Assembly (NCBI RefSeq): GCF_036178845.1 | Contig: NZ_CP108070.1 | Coordinates: forward strand, 3,782,001-3,846,000 | Length of the DNA stretch: 64,000 nt | Reading direction: 5' to 3' | Source of the DNA: Streptomyces sp. NBC_00271 | GTDB lineage: Bacteria; Actinomycetota; Actinomycetes; Streptomycetales; Streptomycetaceae | Part shown: positions 14,161-22,236 of the stretch, in pieces | How the letters are laid out: every line of letters starts with the position of its first letter | Numbering within the stretch: the stretch's first letter is position 1 | Position numbers and translations under genes: made by a program | The notes under the pieces: generated by a model | Databases searched by the model: none | What the model saw: only the letters and a program-made list of their open reading frames with translations | Told to the model about the DNA's origin: nothing

Positions 14161-15392
14161 CGCTGCTCCGCCTTCCCCCGTGAAACCCTGGAAACCTTCG
14201 GTACCTTCAGCTCGACCTCCGTGCCCTGGCCGGGCACCGAGATCAGTTCGGCCGCGCCGCCGAGGTCGCGCAGCCGGCCCCGGATCGACAGGGCCACACC
14301 GAGCCGTCCCTCCCCCTCGGCCTGGGCGAGCCGCCCCGCCGGGATGCCCGGGCCCTCGTCGCGTACGGTCACGATCACCTCGTCCGGCTCGTCCTCGACG
14401 AGGATCCAGGCCCGGGCGTCCTCGCCGACGTGCTTACGGACATTGTCCAGGGCCGCACCGACAGCGGCGGCCAACTCCCGGGCGGCGGCCGGGGGGAGAG
14501 GAACCGGGGCGCCCGGTTCGGAGAAGGTCACGCGCGCGCTCGCGTACGGGGCGAGCAGTGCGCGCAGGTCGACAGGGCCCCGGGAGTCGTGGTCGTCGTC
14601 CGGTTCCTCGACGGCCCGTACGACCGCGCCGAGCGCGGCGTCCTCGGACACCCGCGAGACGGGCACCAGGCCGCCCGAGACCAGGGTGCGCAGCGCGACC
14701 TCCTGCTCGCCGGCCATCCGGCCCAGCTCCGCGGCCTCGCCGCCGAGCGCGGAGGCCCGTCGCTGCACCATCGCGAGGACCTGCAGGACGCCGTCGTGGA
14801 TGTCACGGGCGAGACGCTCGCGCTCGCGGGTCGCGGCCTCGATCTCCAGTGCGCGGGCGAGGGTGAGCTCGGAGGCGCGGGCGACCTCGACGACGTATCC
14901 GATGGCGATGGAGGCGACCCAGACGAGGATCACGTTGTGGACCGTGTCGCGGGTGGGGGCGCCGCGCTCGACGAGGTTGACGGCCGCCACGAGCGTCGAG
15001 GCGAAGGCCGCCCAGCGCCAGCCGCCCTTGATGGCGAAGGCCAGGACGGAGCCCGCGGTCCATATCGACGGGAGTGTGGGGCCGCCGGTCACCACGCGGT
15101 GGTGGGTGTCCGCGACGGGCGTGAGCATGATGCCGGTGAGCGCGATGGTCAGGTCGACGGCGAGGAAGCGCTTGGTGCAGCTCACCGCGTTCGCCACCCT
15201 GGGCAGGGTGGCGAGCGTCCAGACGAACAGGACCGCGTAGTACCCGATGGCCACCCAGGGGTGGGCGAACTTGCGGAACGCGGTGGCGAAGAGCCCGATC
15301 GCGTACAGCATCGTCAGCACGCGGTAGGCGGTGAGCGCACGCCACAGCGGCTGCTCGACCGACATCCTCATGACTCTCTCGCGCTTGGCCAT
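14157..15392 (-). CDS. MacS-type sensor histidine kinase
   Basis: A 411-residue membrane kinase. The N-terminal half contains several transmembrane segments (for example LTMLYAIGLFATAF, IGYYAVLFVWTLA, LTIALTGIMLTPVA and VILVWVASIAIGYVV), the DUF5931/MacS-type sensor. The H-box is RLARDIHDGVLQVLAM and the HATPase has NVRKH, DEGPGIP and GLG-like RLGVALS. The partner response regulator follows with a four-base overlap. I start at the ATG before AKRERVMRMSVEQPLW; in-frame ATGs 7 and 9 codons downstream, or 10 upstream, are alternatives. Confidence 0.9.
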   Translation of the reverse strand: MAKRERVMRMSVEQPLWRALTAYRVLTMLYAIGLFATAFRKFAHPWVAIGYYAVLFVWTLATLPRVANAVSCTKRFLAVDLTIALTGIMLTPVADTHHRVVTGGPTLPSIWTAGSVLAFAIKGGWRWAAFASTLVAAVNLVERGAPTRDTVHNVILVWVASIAIGYVVEVARASELTLARALEIEAATRERERLARDIHDGVLQVLAMVQRRASALGGEAAELGRMAGEQEVALRTLVSGGLVPVSRVSEDAALGAVVRAVEEPDDDHDSRGPVDLRALLAPYASARVTFSEPGAPVPLPPAAARELAAAVGAALDNVRKHVGEDARAWILVEDEPDEVIVTVRDEGPGIPAGRLAQAEGEGRLGVALSIRGRLRDLGGAAELISVPGQGTEVELKVPKVSRVSRGKAEQR

Positions 15393-15426
15393 GTCCCCCA
15401 CCCCCACCGTCCCCCGACGCAAGCGT

Positions 15427-16212
15427 CTAGGTGCCGGCTCGTCCTTCTTCGGTTTCGGCTTCGGCCGCCTTCGCGGCTTCCTTCAGCGCCTGTTCGGCTT
15501 CCTTGAGCGCCTGCTTCTCGGCTTTCGCGGCGTCCGCGATCTGCCGCTTGGCGGCCGTCGCGTAGATGTCGACGTACTCCTGGCCGGAGAGCTTCATGAT
15601 CTCGTACATGACCTCGTCGGTCACCGCGCGCAGCACGAAGCGGTCGTGCTCCATGCCGTTGTAGCGACTGAAGTCGAGCGGCTTGCCTATGCGGATGCCC
15701 GGGCGCATCAGCTTGGGCATCACCTTGCCCGGCGGCTGGATCTTCTCGGTGTCGATCATGGCGACCGGGATGACCGGGGCGCCGGTGGCGAGCGCCACGC
15801 GCGCGAGGCCGCCCGGCTTGCCGCGGTACAGCCGCCCGTCGGGCGAGCGCGTGCCCTCCGGGTAGATGCCGAACAGCTCACCGCGCTCGATGACGTCGAT
15901 GCCGCTCTTGACGGCCGCCTCGCCCGCGCCGCGCGCGCCGGAGCGGTCCACCGGGAGCTGGCCGACGCCCTTGAAGAAGGCGGCGGTCATCCGGCCCTTG
16001 ACGCCGGGCGTCGTGAAGTACTCGGCCTTCGCGATGAAGGTCACCTTGCGGTCGAGGACCGCGGGCAGGAAGAACGAGTCCGAGAACGACAGATGATTGC
16101 TTGCCAGGATGGCGGGGCCCTCGGCGGGAATGTTCTCGAGGCCTTCCACCCAGGGCCTGAAGGCAAGCTTCAGCGGCCCTCCGATGGAAAACTTCATGGC
16201 GCCGTAGATCAA
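15427..16212 (-). CDS. plsC: 1-acylglycerol-3-phosphate O-acyltransferase family protein
   Basis: A 261-residue PlsC-type acyltransferase that would add the second acyl chain in phospholipid synthesis. The catalytic NHLSFSD (NHx4D) and the substrate-binding YPEGTRSPDG are both present. The C-terminus is a Lys/Ala/Glu-rich helical tail of about 40 residues (two KQALKEAEQALKEAAK-like heptads). The TTG at 16212 is chosen because a perfect AGGAGG precedes it by seven bases; the ATG five codons later has none. Streptomyces carry several PlsC paralogues, so the exact substrate is open. Confidence 0.88.
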   Translation of the reverse strand: MIYGAMKFSIGGPLKLAFRPWVEGLENIPAEGPAILASNHLSFSDSFFLPAVLDRKVTFIAKAEYFTTPGVKGRMTAAFFKGVGQLPVDRSGARGAGEAAVKSGIDVIERGELFGIYPEGTRSPDGRLYRGKPGGLARVALATGAPVIPVAMIDTEKIQPPGKVMPKLMRPGIRIGKPLDFSRYNGMEHDRFVLRAVTDEVMYEIMKLSGQEYVDIYATAAKRQIADAAKAEKQALKEAEQALKEAAKAAEAETEEGRAGT

Positions 16213-16352
16213 CCGAATGCCTCCTGTGTCGTCGGTCAGACCTTATCCCGGAGCACTGTCAAAGGCTCCGACGACCCTGGTCGGTGTCAGTGCCGTCGCG
16301 TACGGTGAAGTACGCCTCGCATTCCGCCCGTCTGATGAACAGGAGACCGAAG

Positions 16353-17162
16353 GTGCCGGTCCTTCCTGGAGCCGAGCCGTTCCGCCACGAGGGCGGAGAG
16401 GTCGGTGTCCTTCTCTGTCACGGCTTCACCGGTTCCCCGCAGTCGCTGCGCCCCTGGGCGAAGTATCTCGCCGAGCGCGGTCTGACCGTCGCGCTGCCCC
16501 TGCTGCCCGGGCACGGCACGCGCTGGGAGGACATGCAGCTCACGGGCTGGCAGGACTGGTACGCGGAGGTGGACCGCGAGCTGCGTGCGCTGCGGGAGCG
16601 CTGCGCCCAGGTGTTCGTCTTCGGCCTGTCCATGGGCGCCGCGCTGACCCTGCGGCTCGCCGCGAAGCACGGGGACGAGGTGAGCGGCATCGTCGTCGTC
16701 AATCCGGCGAACAAGGTGCACGGGGCGGCGGCCCACGCCCTCCCGGTGCTCCGCCACCTCGTCCGGACGGTGAGCGGCATCACCAGCGACATCGCCAAGG
16801 AGGGCGTCTCGGAGGTGGGCTACGACCGGGTGCCCCTGCACGCCGCCCACTCCATGCGGAACTTCTACCGGATGGTCGACGGAGAACTGCCCCAGGTCAC
16901 CCAGCCGATGCTGCTGCTGCACAGCCCTCAGGACCATGTGGTGCCGCCCGCCGACTCGGCCCGGATCCTGAGCCGGGTGTCGTCCACCGACGTGACGGAG
17001 ATCCTGCTGGAACAGAGCTACCACGTGGCGACGTTGGACCATGACGCGGACCGGATCTTCGAGGAGAGCTACGCGTTCATCGCCCGGCTCGCGCCCAGTG
17101 TCGGCAAGCGGTCCGACACGGGTCAGGTGGGTCAGCAGGAAGGGACGGCCACTGGTGGCTGA
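16353..17162 (+). CDS. alpha/beta-hydrolase (carboxylesterase/monoacylglycerol lipase type)
   Basis: A 269-residue soluble alpha/beta-hydrolase. The oxyanion region HGFTGSPQS, nucleophile elbow GLSMG, acid in SPQDHVVPP and histidine in SYHVATLDHD form a complete catalytic triad in the arrangement of Est30-like carboxylesterases. The GTG at 16353 follows AACAGGAGA and matches the usual VPVLPGAEPF start of homologues. The stop overlaps the next gene's GTG region, so the two are coupled. It is divergent from plsC, which fits a lipid role, but the substrate is unknown. Confidence 0.88.
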   Translation: MPVLPGAEPFRHEGGEVGVLLCHGFTGSPQSLRPWAKYLAERGLTVALPLLPGHGTRWEDMQLTGWQDWYAEVDRELRALRERCAQVFVFGLSMGAALTLRLAAKHGDEVSGIVVVNPANKVHGAAAHALPVLRHLVRTVSGITSDIAKEGVSEVGYDRVPLHAAHSMRNFYRMVDGELPQVTQPMLLLHSPQDHVVPPADSARILSRVSSTDVTEILLEQSYHVATLDHDADRIFEESYAFIARLAPSVGKRSDTGQVGQQEGTATGG

Positions 17163-17841
17163 GCACGACGCGGAGCGCGGCGAGCCCGACGAGAAGGGCG
17201 TACCCGTCGGCGAGCCTCTCGGTGACGAGCAGGGGGTGCCGTTCGACGAGGACGCCGCGTGGCAGGCGATCGTGGCGGGGTACGGCGAGGAACCGCCGGA
17301 TCCGCCCGGCGCGAAGCCGTTCAAGTCGATCGAGGACCTGGCGCTCCTCGACCCGGTGACGAACGACGCTCCGGGCGGCGGGGACGCACCCGAGAGGCCC
17401 GAGAAGGGCAAGAAGAACGGGACCGGCGGGTCCGTCGGGACGAGCGAGAAGGACGGGGCCGGCGACGAGGCGGGGGAGCCGCCCGCTGCGGCGAAGCCCC
17501 TCGGCGGCTCCGTCTCCTTCGCGCCCGGTGTCGGCGGCCCGCGCGACTACCAGGCGCCCGAGCCCTCCGAGGACGACTTCGACGGGGACGACGAGGGCCA
17601 CTTCGTCCCCCCGGAGCCGCCCCCGCTGCCCACCGCGGACACCACGGCCAAGTTCGCCTGGCTCGCCGTCGTCGGTGGCCCGATCGTGCTCCTGCTGACC
17701 ATCCTGCTCGGCTGGGACATGACGTGGTGGCTCGCCACGGTCGGCATCGGCGGCTTCCTGGGCGGCTTCGCCACCCTCGTGGCGCGCATGAAGACCGACG
17801 ACGAGGACGAGGACGATCCCGGGCGGGGCGCGGTGGTCTGA
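17155..17841 (+). CDS. hypothetical acidic membrane protein
   Basis: A 228-residue protein without recognised domain. The first 160 residues are hydrophilic, strongly acidic and rich in Gly/Pro/Glu/Asp, probably disordered. Two hydrophobic segments follow at about 163-181 (FAWLAVVGGPIVLLLTILL) and 187-205 (WWLATVGIGGFLGGFATLV), then an acidic tail DDEDEDD. The GTG at 17155 overlaps the end of the esterase gene and is preceded by AGGAAGGG. It is likely translated with the esterase and sits in the membrane with a cytoplasmic tail. Confidence 0.8.
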   Translation: MAEHDAERGEPDEKGVPVGEPLGDEQGVPFDEDAAWQAIVAGYGEEPPDPPGAKPFKSIEDLALLDPVTNDAPGGGDAPERPEKGKKNGTGGSVGTSEKDGAGDEAGEPPAAAKPLGGSVSFAPGVGGPRDYQAPEPSEDDFDGDDEGHFVPPEPPPLPTADTTAKFAWLAVVGGPIVLLLTILLGWDMTWWLATVGIGGFLGGFATLVARMKTDDEDEDDPGRGAVV

Positions 17842-17850
17842 CGCGGCCGG

Positions 17851-18606
17851 TTACTCGGCGGGCACTCTGAGGGCGGCCAGCACGGGCAGATGGTCCGTGG
17901 CCGCCCTCAGGTCTGTCTCCGTGACCCCGGGGTGGCCGTACGGGACCCCGCAGCCGAGGACCTCGATGCCGCGGGTGGCGAAGATCGCGTCGATGCGCTG
18001 GTGGGGGTCGGTGGGCGTCGAGGTGTACTCCGTGCCCCAGGGGGCGGTGGCCCAGCAGTCCTGGAGGTCGGCGGCGAGGCGGGTGAAGGTGGGGCCGTCG
18101 GGGCGTTCGTTCAGGTCGCCGCCGGCGAGGGCGTGCGGGGTGCCGAGGGCGGCGAGGCGGTCGAGGAGCAGGCCTCTCTGCGTGTACCGCTCGTCCTTCT
18201 GGAGCGAGAGGTGGCAGCTCACCACGCCGAGCCGGGCGGCGCCGAAGCGGACGACCGCGGTGGCGAGGCCGCGGCGGTGCAGGCCGGGGGTGAGGGGCAG
18301 CAGGACGTCCTCGGTGCGTTCGACGGTGGCCCGCATCGAGCAGAGGAGCGCGGGGCCCGCGGCGGTCGCGCCGCCGGACAGGATCGTCTGGCCGGACGCG
18401 GCCGCGAGCCGGGCCAGCTTCTTGCGCCAGCGGAAGAAGCGGGGGGCTTCCTGGACGAGGACCAGGTCGGGGGCGCAGGCATGGATGACGCGGGCGAGGG
18501 CGGTGGTGTCGTCGCGCATCGAGCGGATGTTGTAGCTGAGGACGCGGATGACGGCGGAGCCGTCGGATTCGGTGTGGGAGCGGGGCAGCGGGGTCGTCGT
18601 CGCCAT
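17851..18606 (-). CDS. endonuclease/exonuclease/phosphatase family protein
   Basis: A 251-residue EEP-superfamily phosphohydrolase. VLSYNIRSM, the metal-binding glutamate in LVLVQEAP, CHLSLQ, the GGDLNERPDG catalytic Asn/Asp pair and the C-terminal ATDHLPVLA (Asp-His) are all visible. Members cleave nucleic acids, phosphoinositides or sphingomyelin, so the substrate cannot be named. No signal peptide is evident at the ATG chosen; an ATG four codons upstream is possible. It is convergent with the acidic membrane protein, with ten bases between stops. Confidence 0.87.
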   Translation of the reverse strand: MATTTPLPRSHTESDGSAVIRVLSYNIRSMRDDTTALARVIHACAPDLVLVQEAPRFFRWRKKLARLAAASGQTILSGGATAAGPALLCSMRATVERTEDVLLPLTPGLHRRGLATAVVRFGAARLGVVSCHLSLQKDERYTQRGLLLDRLAALGTPHALAGGDLNERPDGPTFTRLAADLQDCWATAPWGTEYTSTPTDPHQRIDAIFATRGIEVLGCGVPYGHPGVTETDLRAATDHLPVLAALRVPAE

Positions 18607-18678
18607 GTGGATCAACATACGTGGATGCACCGCTGGGAGGAGACGGAACGCTGCGGGTGGTTTGTCGGCTGCGGGCCG

Positions 18679-18710
18679 GTGGGGGCTGGTCGCGCAGTTC
18701 CCCGCGCCCC
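18679..18710 (+). repeat. dispersed 32-bp intergenic repeat, copy 1
   Basis: GTGGGGGCTGGTCGCGCAGT followed by TCCCCGCGCCCC. The same 32 bp occur at 21628-21659 and, inverted and nearly intact, at 58470-58500; a diverged copy is part of the trpD terminator. It resembles repeats scattered between genes across Streptomyces chromosomes. Confidence 0.9.
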
Positions 18711-18715
18711 TAAAA

Positions 18716-18758
18716 GACCCCGCCCGCCGCGCCCCTAAAGGGCGCGGCGGGCGGGGTC
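18716..18758. terminator. strong hairpin after glkA
   Basis: A perfect 19-bp stem (GACCCCGCCCGCCGCGCCC/its complement) with a CTAAA loop. It lies 22 bases after the glkA stop and next to the dispersed repeat, and probably terminates glkA. Confidence 0.88.
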
Positions 18759-18779
18759 GTACGAACAGGACACGCGGCG

Positions 18780-19733
18780 TTACATGATCGGGTCGGGCTC
18801 CCTGGCCAGGTCGGCCGCGCCCACCAGGCCCGCCTCGTTGCCGAGCTGGGCGGCGATCACCTCGGCCACCGGGCGCCAGTTGCCGCCGACGAGCCAGCGC
18901 TTGTACGACTTGCGGATGGGGTCGAGGACCAGCTCGCCCTCGTCCGAGAGGCCGCCGCCGACGATGAAGGCGGAGGGGTCGAAGAGCGAGGCAAGGTCGG
19001 CGAGGCCGGCGCCGGCCCAGCGGGCCAGCTCGCGGTAGGAGTCCACCGCCACCGGGTCGCCCTGGCGTGCGGCCACCGAGATGTGCTTGCCCTCGATGCC
19101 GTCGGGGGTGCCGTTGCCCAGCGCGAGCAGGATCTCCGCGTTCTCGGGGGTGGCGTTGGCCCGCTGCTTGGCGTAGCGGACGAGGGCGCGGCCGGAGGCG
19201 TACTGCTCCCAGCAGCCCTGCGAGCCGCAGCCGCACAGCAGACCGTCCGGCACCATGCGGATGTGGCCGAACTCGGCGGCCACGCCGAAGTGCCCGCGGC
19301 GCAGCTTGTTGCCGATGATGATGCCGCCGCCCAGGCCCGTGCCCAGGGTGATGCAGATGACGTTCCGGTGGCCCTTGCCCGCGCCGAACTTGTACTCGCC
19401 CCACGCCGCCGCGTTCGCGTCGTTCTCGACGACGACGGGCAGCCCCACGCGCGCCTCGACCTCGGCCTTGAGCGGCTCCTGCCGCCAGTCGATGTTGGGC
19501 GCGAAGTACACGGTCGAGCGCTGGCGGTTCACGTATCCGGCGGCACCGATGCCCACGCCGACGATGTCGTGACCTGCGCGCGCGCCCTCCACCGCGGCGG
19601 CGATGGCGTCCACGATGGCCTGCGGCGTGGTGGGGGTCGGCACCTTGTGCGTCGAGAGGATGTTGCCTTCCTCGTCGACCACACCGGCCGCGATCTTCGT
19701 GCCGCCGATATCGACGCCGATGGTGAGTCCCAT
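18780..19733 (-). CDS. glkA: glucokinase (ROK family)
   Basis: A 317-residue ATP-dependent glucokinase, the same length as Streptomyces coelicolor GlkA. Besides phosphorylating glucose, GlkA in Streptomyces is needed for carbon catabolite repression (family knowledge). The N-terminal phosphate motif GVDIGGTKIAAG, VENDANAAAWGEYKFGAG, TLGTGLGGG, the ROK zinc cluster GHIRMVPDGLLCGCGSQGCW (CxCxxxxC) and IVGGGLS are present. It is followed by a strong terminator and preceded by the gene usually found beside glkA. Confidence 0.96.
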   Translation of the reverse strand: MGLTIGVDIGGTKIAAGVVDEEGNILSTHKVPTPTTPQAIVDAIAAAVEGARAGHDIVGVGIGAAGYVNRQRSTVYFAPNIDWRQEPLKAEVEARVGLPVVVENDANAAAWGEYKFGAGKGHRNVICITLGTGLGGGIIIGNKLRRGHFGVAAEFGHIRMVPDGLLCGCGSQGCWEQYASGRALVRYAKQRANATPENAEILLALGNGTPDGIEGKHISVAARQGDPVAVDSYRELARWAGAGLADLASLFDPSAFIVGGGLSDEGELVLDPIRKSYKRWLVGGNWRPVAEVIAAQLGNEAGLVGAADLAREPDPIM

Positions 19734-19787
19734 GAATCCCTCAGTTTCGGTCGAGCCCCGCTACGGCCAACCGTACCCGAGCAGCCT

Positions 19788-20255
19788 TTAGTCCAAGTCA
19801 ATCCGCTCCCCCGGACCGGTCCCCTCGTCGCGGGGGCCACGCTCCCGGGTGGTCCAGCGTCGTTCCTGGGCCTCGACGGCCGAGCGGTAGGCGGCGAGCA
19901 GCTCGCTGCCCGCGGCCGCGAGGTGATCGAAGACATCGGGGTTGCGCTCTATGACCGGTTCGACGGCGGCCTTGGCCTGCTGTACGACCTGGTTGACCAT
20001 CTGCTGGGCGGTGCCGGAGGCGACCACGCCGAACAGCGGCGAGTTCAGTCCGGACAGCTTGTCGGCGACCGCGTCGACCAGCTTGCGCAGTTCCTCCGCG
20101 GCCGAGCCGGGCGGCGGACCGTACTGGGCGCGGCGCCGGGCCTTCTCCGCCGCGAGGTCCTCGGCGCACGCCTTCGCCCATGCGTCGGCGTCGCTCGTGC
20201 GCGCTTCGTCGTTCGCCTCCTGAGCGGCGTCGGACGTGGGGCGCTCTTCGCTCAT
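19788..20255 (-). CDS. DUF5304-type conserved protein upstream of glkA
   Basis: A 155-residue hydrophilic protein, mostly helical, without catalytic motifs. The central part (DAWAKACAEDLAAEKARRR to VEAQERRW) is conserved in Streptomyces and is the DUF5304 region as far as I recognise it. It lies 54 bases upstream of glkA in the same direction. In S. coelicolor the ORF in this position (sco2127) has been reported to influence glucose uptake and catabolite repression; whether this is its orthologue needs alignment. Confidence 0.8.
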   Translation of the reverse strand: MSEERPTSDAAQEANDEARTSDADAWAKACAEDLAAEKARRRAQYGPPPGSAAEELRKLVDAVADKLSGLNSPLFGVVASGTAQQMVNQVVQQAKAAVEPVIERNPDVFDHLAAAGSELLAAYRSAVEAQERRWTTRERGPRDEGTGPGERIDLD

Positions 20256-20312
20256 GGCGGACTCCTGCCTATGGTTCTTCCTTTCGACGGTACCCGAACG
20301 GGGGTACGCCGT

Positions 20313-21482
20313 TCACCGTGTCCGGGGCCACAGATCCGGGTCCGGCGCGAAACGCACCCTGAGTTCCCCCTCGCGCAGGGCGGCGCCGGCCACGGTGCAG
20401 CGGCGCAGCGCGGACGGCAGCGGCACGATCCTGCGGAACTGGCCCACGGTGACGACGAGTTCGTCGCCCCGGCGGATCAGGTCCAGTTCCTCGCGTATCG
20501 CGCCGGGCAGCGGGATGTGCCATACGAGGACGCCGTCGTCGGCGAGGTGGTCGAGAACGGGCCACTCGACCGGGTTCGGCGCCCGGTTGACGCCGGGCAC
20601 GGGGAGCGCGCCGAGGTCGTCGGTGCCGCGCGGGTCGCGGCCGAGGTGCGGGACCTCGTGGACGGTGTACGTCTCCTGCCACTCGTCCAGCGCCTTGCGC
20701 TGCTGGGCGGCGAGGGCGCCCAGCCAGGCGTCCGCGCTGGCGGCGGGCAGTACCCGGTTGGCGACCAGCGCGTCGACGCGCAGCCCGTGCAGGGCGAGGG
20801 CGGTGATGGCGGCGTGCACGGCGTCGGTGCCGGCCGGACCCGGCTCGGCGACCAGCCGTACGGTCGTGGCGCGGTCCTCGACGACCGCCGCGACGGCGGC
20901 CAGCTCGATGTCCCAGCGTGCCGCCGTCTCGTACAGCCACTCGGCGGGCATCGGGACGCCCGCGAGGCGGCCGAGGACGGGGCGCAGGGCGCGGGCCGCC
21001 TGGCGCTCCGGCGGGAGCAGCCGGCGCAGATAGCGGCGCAGCTCCTCCGGGAGGGCGAGGAGGGCGAGTGCCTGGGGGGTCGGCGGGAGGTCCACGACCA
21101 GCAGGTCGTACGTCTGCGAGGTCGCCGCGTCGCGCAGGGCGCGCAGCAGGGCGAGTTCCTCGGCGCCGGGCAGGGGGGTGAGTTCCTCGGCGTCCAGGCG
21201 GGCGGCGCCGAGCAGGTCCAGGGCGGTGGTCGCGCGGTCCTGGAAGGCGGTGAGGTCCTCACGGAAGCGGGCGTTGGCGTCGGGGCGCCAGGTCGTGAGG
21301 TGGGGCGCGGTGTCGGTGGGTTCCGCGCCGGTGGGCACGCCGAGGACGGCGCCGAGGGTGTCGGTGCGGTCGGCGGTGAGCAGGAGGGTACGGGTGCCCT
21401 CGCGGGCGGCCTTCAGCGCGGTGGCGGCCGCGACCGTCGTACGGCCCGTGCCGCCCTGGCCTGTGATCAGGATGGTGCGCAT
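20313..21482 (-). CDS. ArsA/GET3-like ATPase with substituted P-loop
   Basis: A 389-residue protein of the ArsA/GET3 (MinD-like) superfamily. The deviant Walker A is GQGGTGRTT at residues 8-16: both the signature lysine and the P-loop lysine are replaced (GKGGVGKTT would be normal). The switch region LLVVDLPPTPQALALL and the C-terminal small beta-rich domain (GDELVVTVGQFRRIVPLP) are typical of the actinobacterial family. No transmembrane segment or arsenic-binding cysteines are seen, so this is not an arsenite pump. The ATG at 21482 begins directly with the P-loop strand. Confidence 0.82.
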   Translation of the reverse strand: MRTILITGQGGTGRTTVAAATALKAAREGTRTLLLTADRTDTLGAVLGVPTGAEPTDTAPHLTTWRPDANARFREDLTAFQDRATTALDLLGAARLDAEELTPLPGAEELALLRALRDAATSQTYDLLVVDLPPTPQALALLALPEELRRYLRRLLPPERQAARALRPVLGRLAGVPMPAEWLYETAARWDIELAAVAAVVEDRATTVRLVAEPGPAGTDAVHAAITALALHGLRVDALVANRVLPAASADAWLGALAAQQRKALDEWQETYTVHEVPHLGRDPRGTDDLGALPVPGVNRAPNPVEWPVLDHLADDGVLVWHIPLPGAIREELDLIRRGDELVVTVGQFRRIVPLPSALRRCTVAGAALREGELRVRFAPDPDLWPRTR

Positions 21483-21627
21483 TGCATGAACGCTACCTGC
21501 GTCGAGCGCCCCCGCCGCCCCTGCCCTCCCCAAGCTCTCGGCTTCGCTCGAGCAAGGGGACCCCCATCATCCTCAACCTGGGGGCTGCGCCCCCAGACCC
21601 CCGGGCGGGTGTGTCACCTGCGGGTGA

Positions 21628-21659
21628 GTGGGGGCTGGTCGCGCAGTTCCCCGCGCCCC
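21628..21659 (+). repeat. dispersed 32-bp intergenic repeat, copy 2
   Basis: Identical to the copy at 18679-18710. It is preceded by GGGGGCTGCGCCCCCAGACC at 21580-21599, another common Streptomyces intergenic motif. The 200 bases between the ArsA-like and START-like genes consist mostly of such repeats. Confidence 0.9.
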
Positions 21660-21682
21660 CGAGGGGCGGGGCGGAGCGGGGA

Positions 21683-22129
21683 TCAGCCCGCCTCGCCCGA
21701 CTCCACCCGCTTCTTCAGACCTGCCAGTGCCCGGTCGATGATGACCTTCTCGGCCTTGCGCTTGATCATGCCCAGCATGGGGATCTTGACGTCGACCGTG
21801 AGCCGGTAGGTGACCTCGGTGGCGCCGGCGCCCGCGGGCTTGAGGATGTACGAGCCGTCCAGGGAGCGGAGCATCTGGGACTTGACCAGGGTCCAGGAGA
21901 CCTCGTGGTCGCCGGTCCAGGTGTACCCCAGGGTCTGGTCGTCCTTGATCGCACCGGCGTCCATGACGAGGCGTACCTGCTCGGCGCGGCCCTGCCCGTC
22001 CGTGGCGAGTACCTCCGCCTCCTTCACCTCTCCCGTCCAGTCCGGGTAGCGGGCGAAGTCGGCGATGACCGCCATGACATCAGCCGGTGCCGCCTCGATC
22101 GTGATGCTCGAGCTGGTGTGTTCCGCCAT
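21683..22129 (-). CDS. SRPBCC/START-like (polyketide cyclase-type) protein
   Basis: A 148-residue SRPBCC-fold protein with a hydrophobic ligand pocket. The pattern SSITIEAAPADVMAVIADFARYPDWTGEVKEAEVL at the start and the C-terminal helix KAEKVIIDRALAGLKKRVE are typical of the actinobacterial coenzyme Q-binding/polyketide cyclase family. The ligand is unknown. The ATG at 22129 has GGAGG eight bases upstream; an in-frame start 16 codons earlier is unsupported. Confidence 0.85.
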   Translation of the reverse strand: MAEHTSSSITIEAAPADVMAVIADFARYPDWTGEVKEAEVLATDGQGRAEQVRLVMDAGAIKDDQTLGYTWTGDHEVSWTLVKSQMLRSLDGSYILKPAGAGATEVTYRLTVDVKIPMLGMIKRKAEKVIIDRALAGLKKRVESGEAG

Positions 22130-22236
22130 CGCGGTGGCTCCTCCAGATGCGGTCCGGTGAGGGAGGGTGGTACGCACGTGTGTGCAGCGTGAAGGCTACC
22201 GCGCGCCCGCCGAACCATCGCCACCCCACCTGCTGT

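Noticed and set aside
20313..21482. Arsenite-pump ATPase ArsA
   Set aside because: Single half-length ATPase, no metal-binding cysteines, no arsB/arsR neighbours, altered P-loop.
19083..21809. Plus-strand 908-codon open frame opposite glkA and the ArsA-like gene
   Set aside because: It is antisense to clear genes and has no recognisable domain; open only because of third-position G/C bias.
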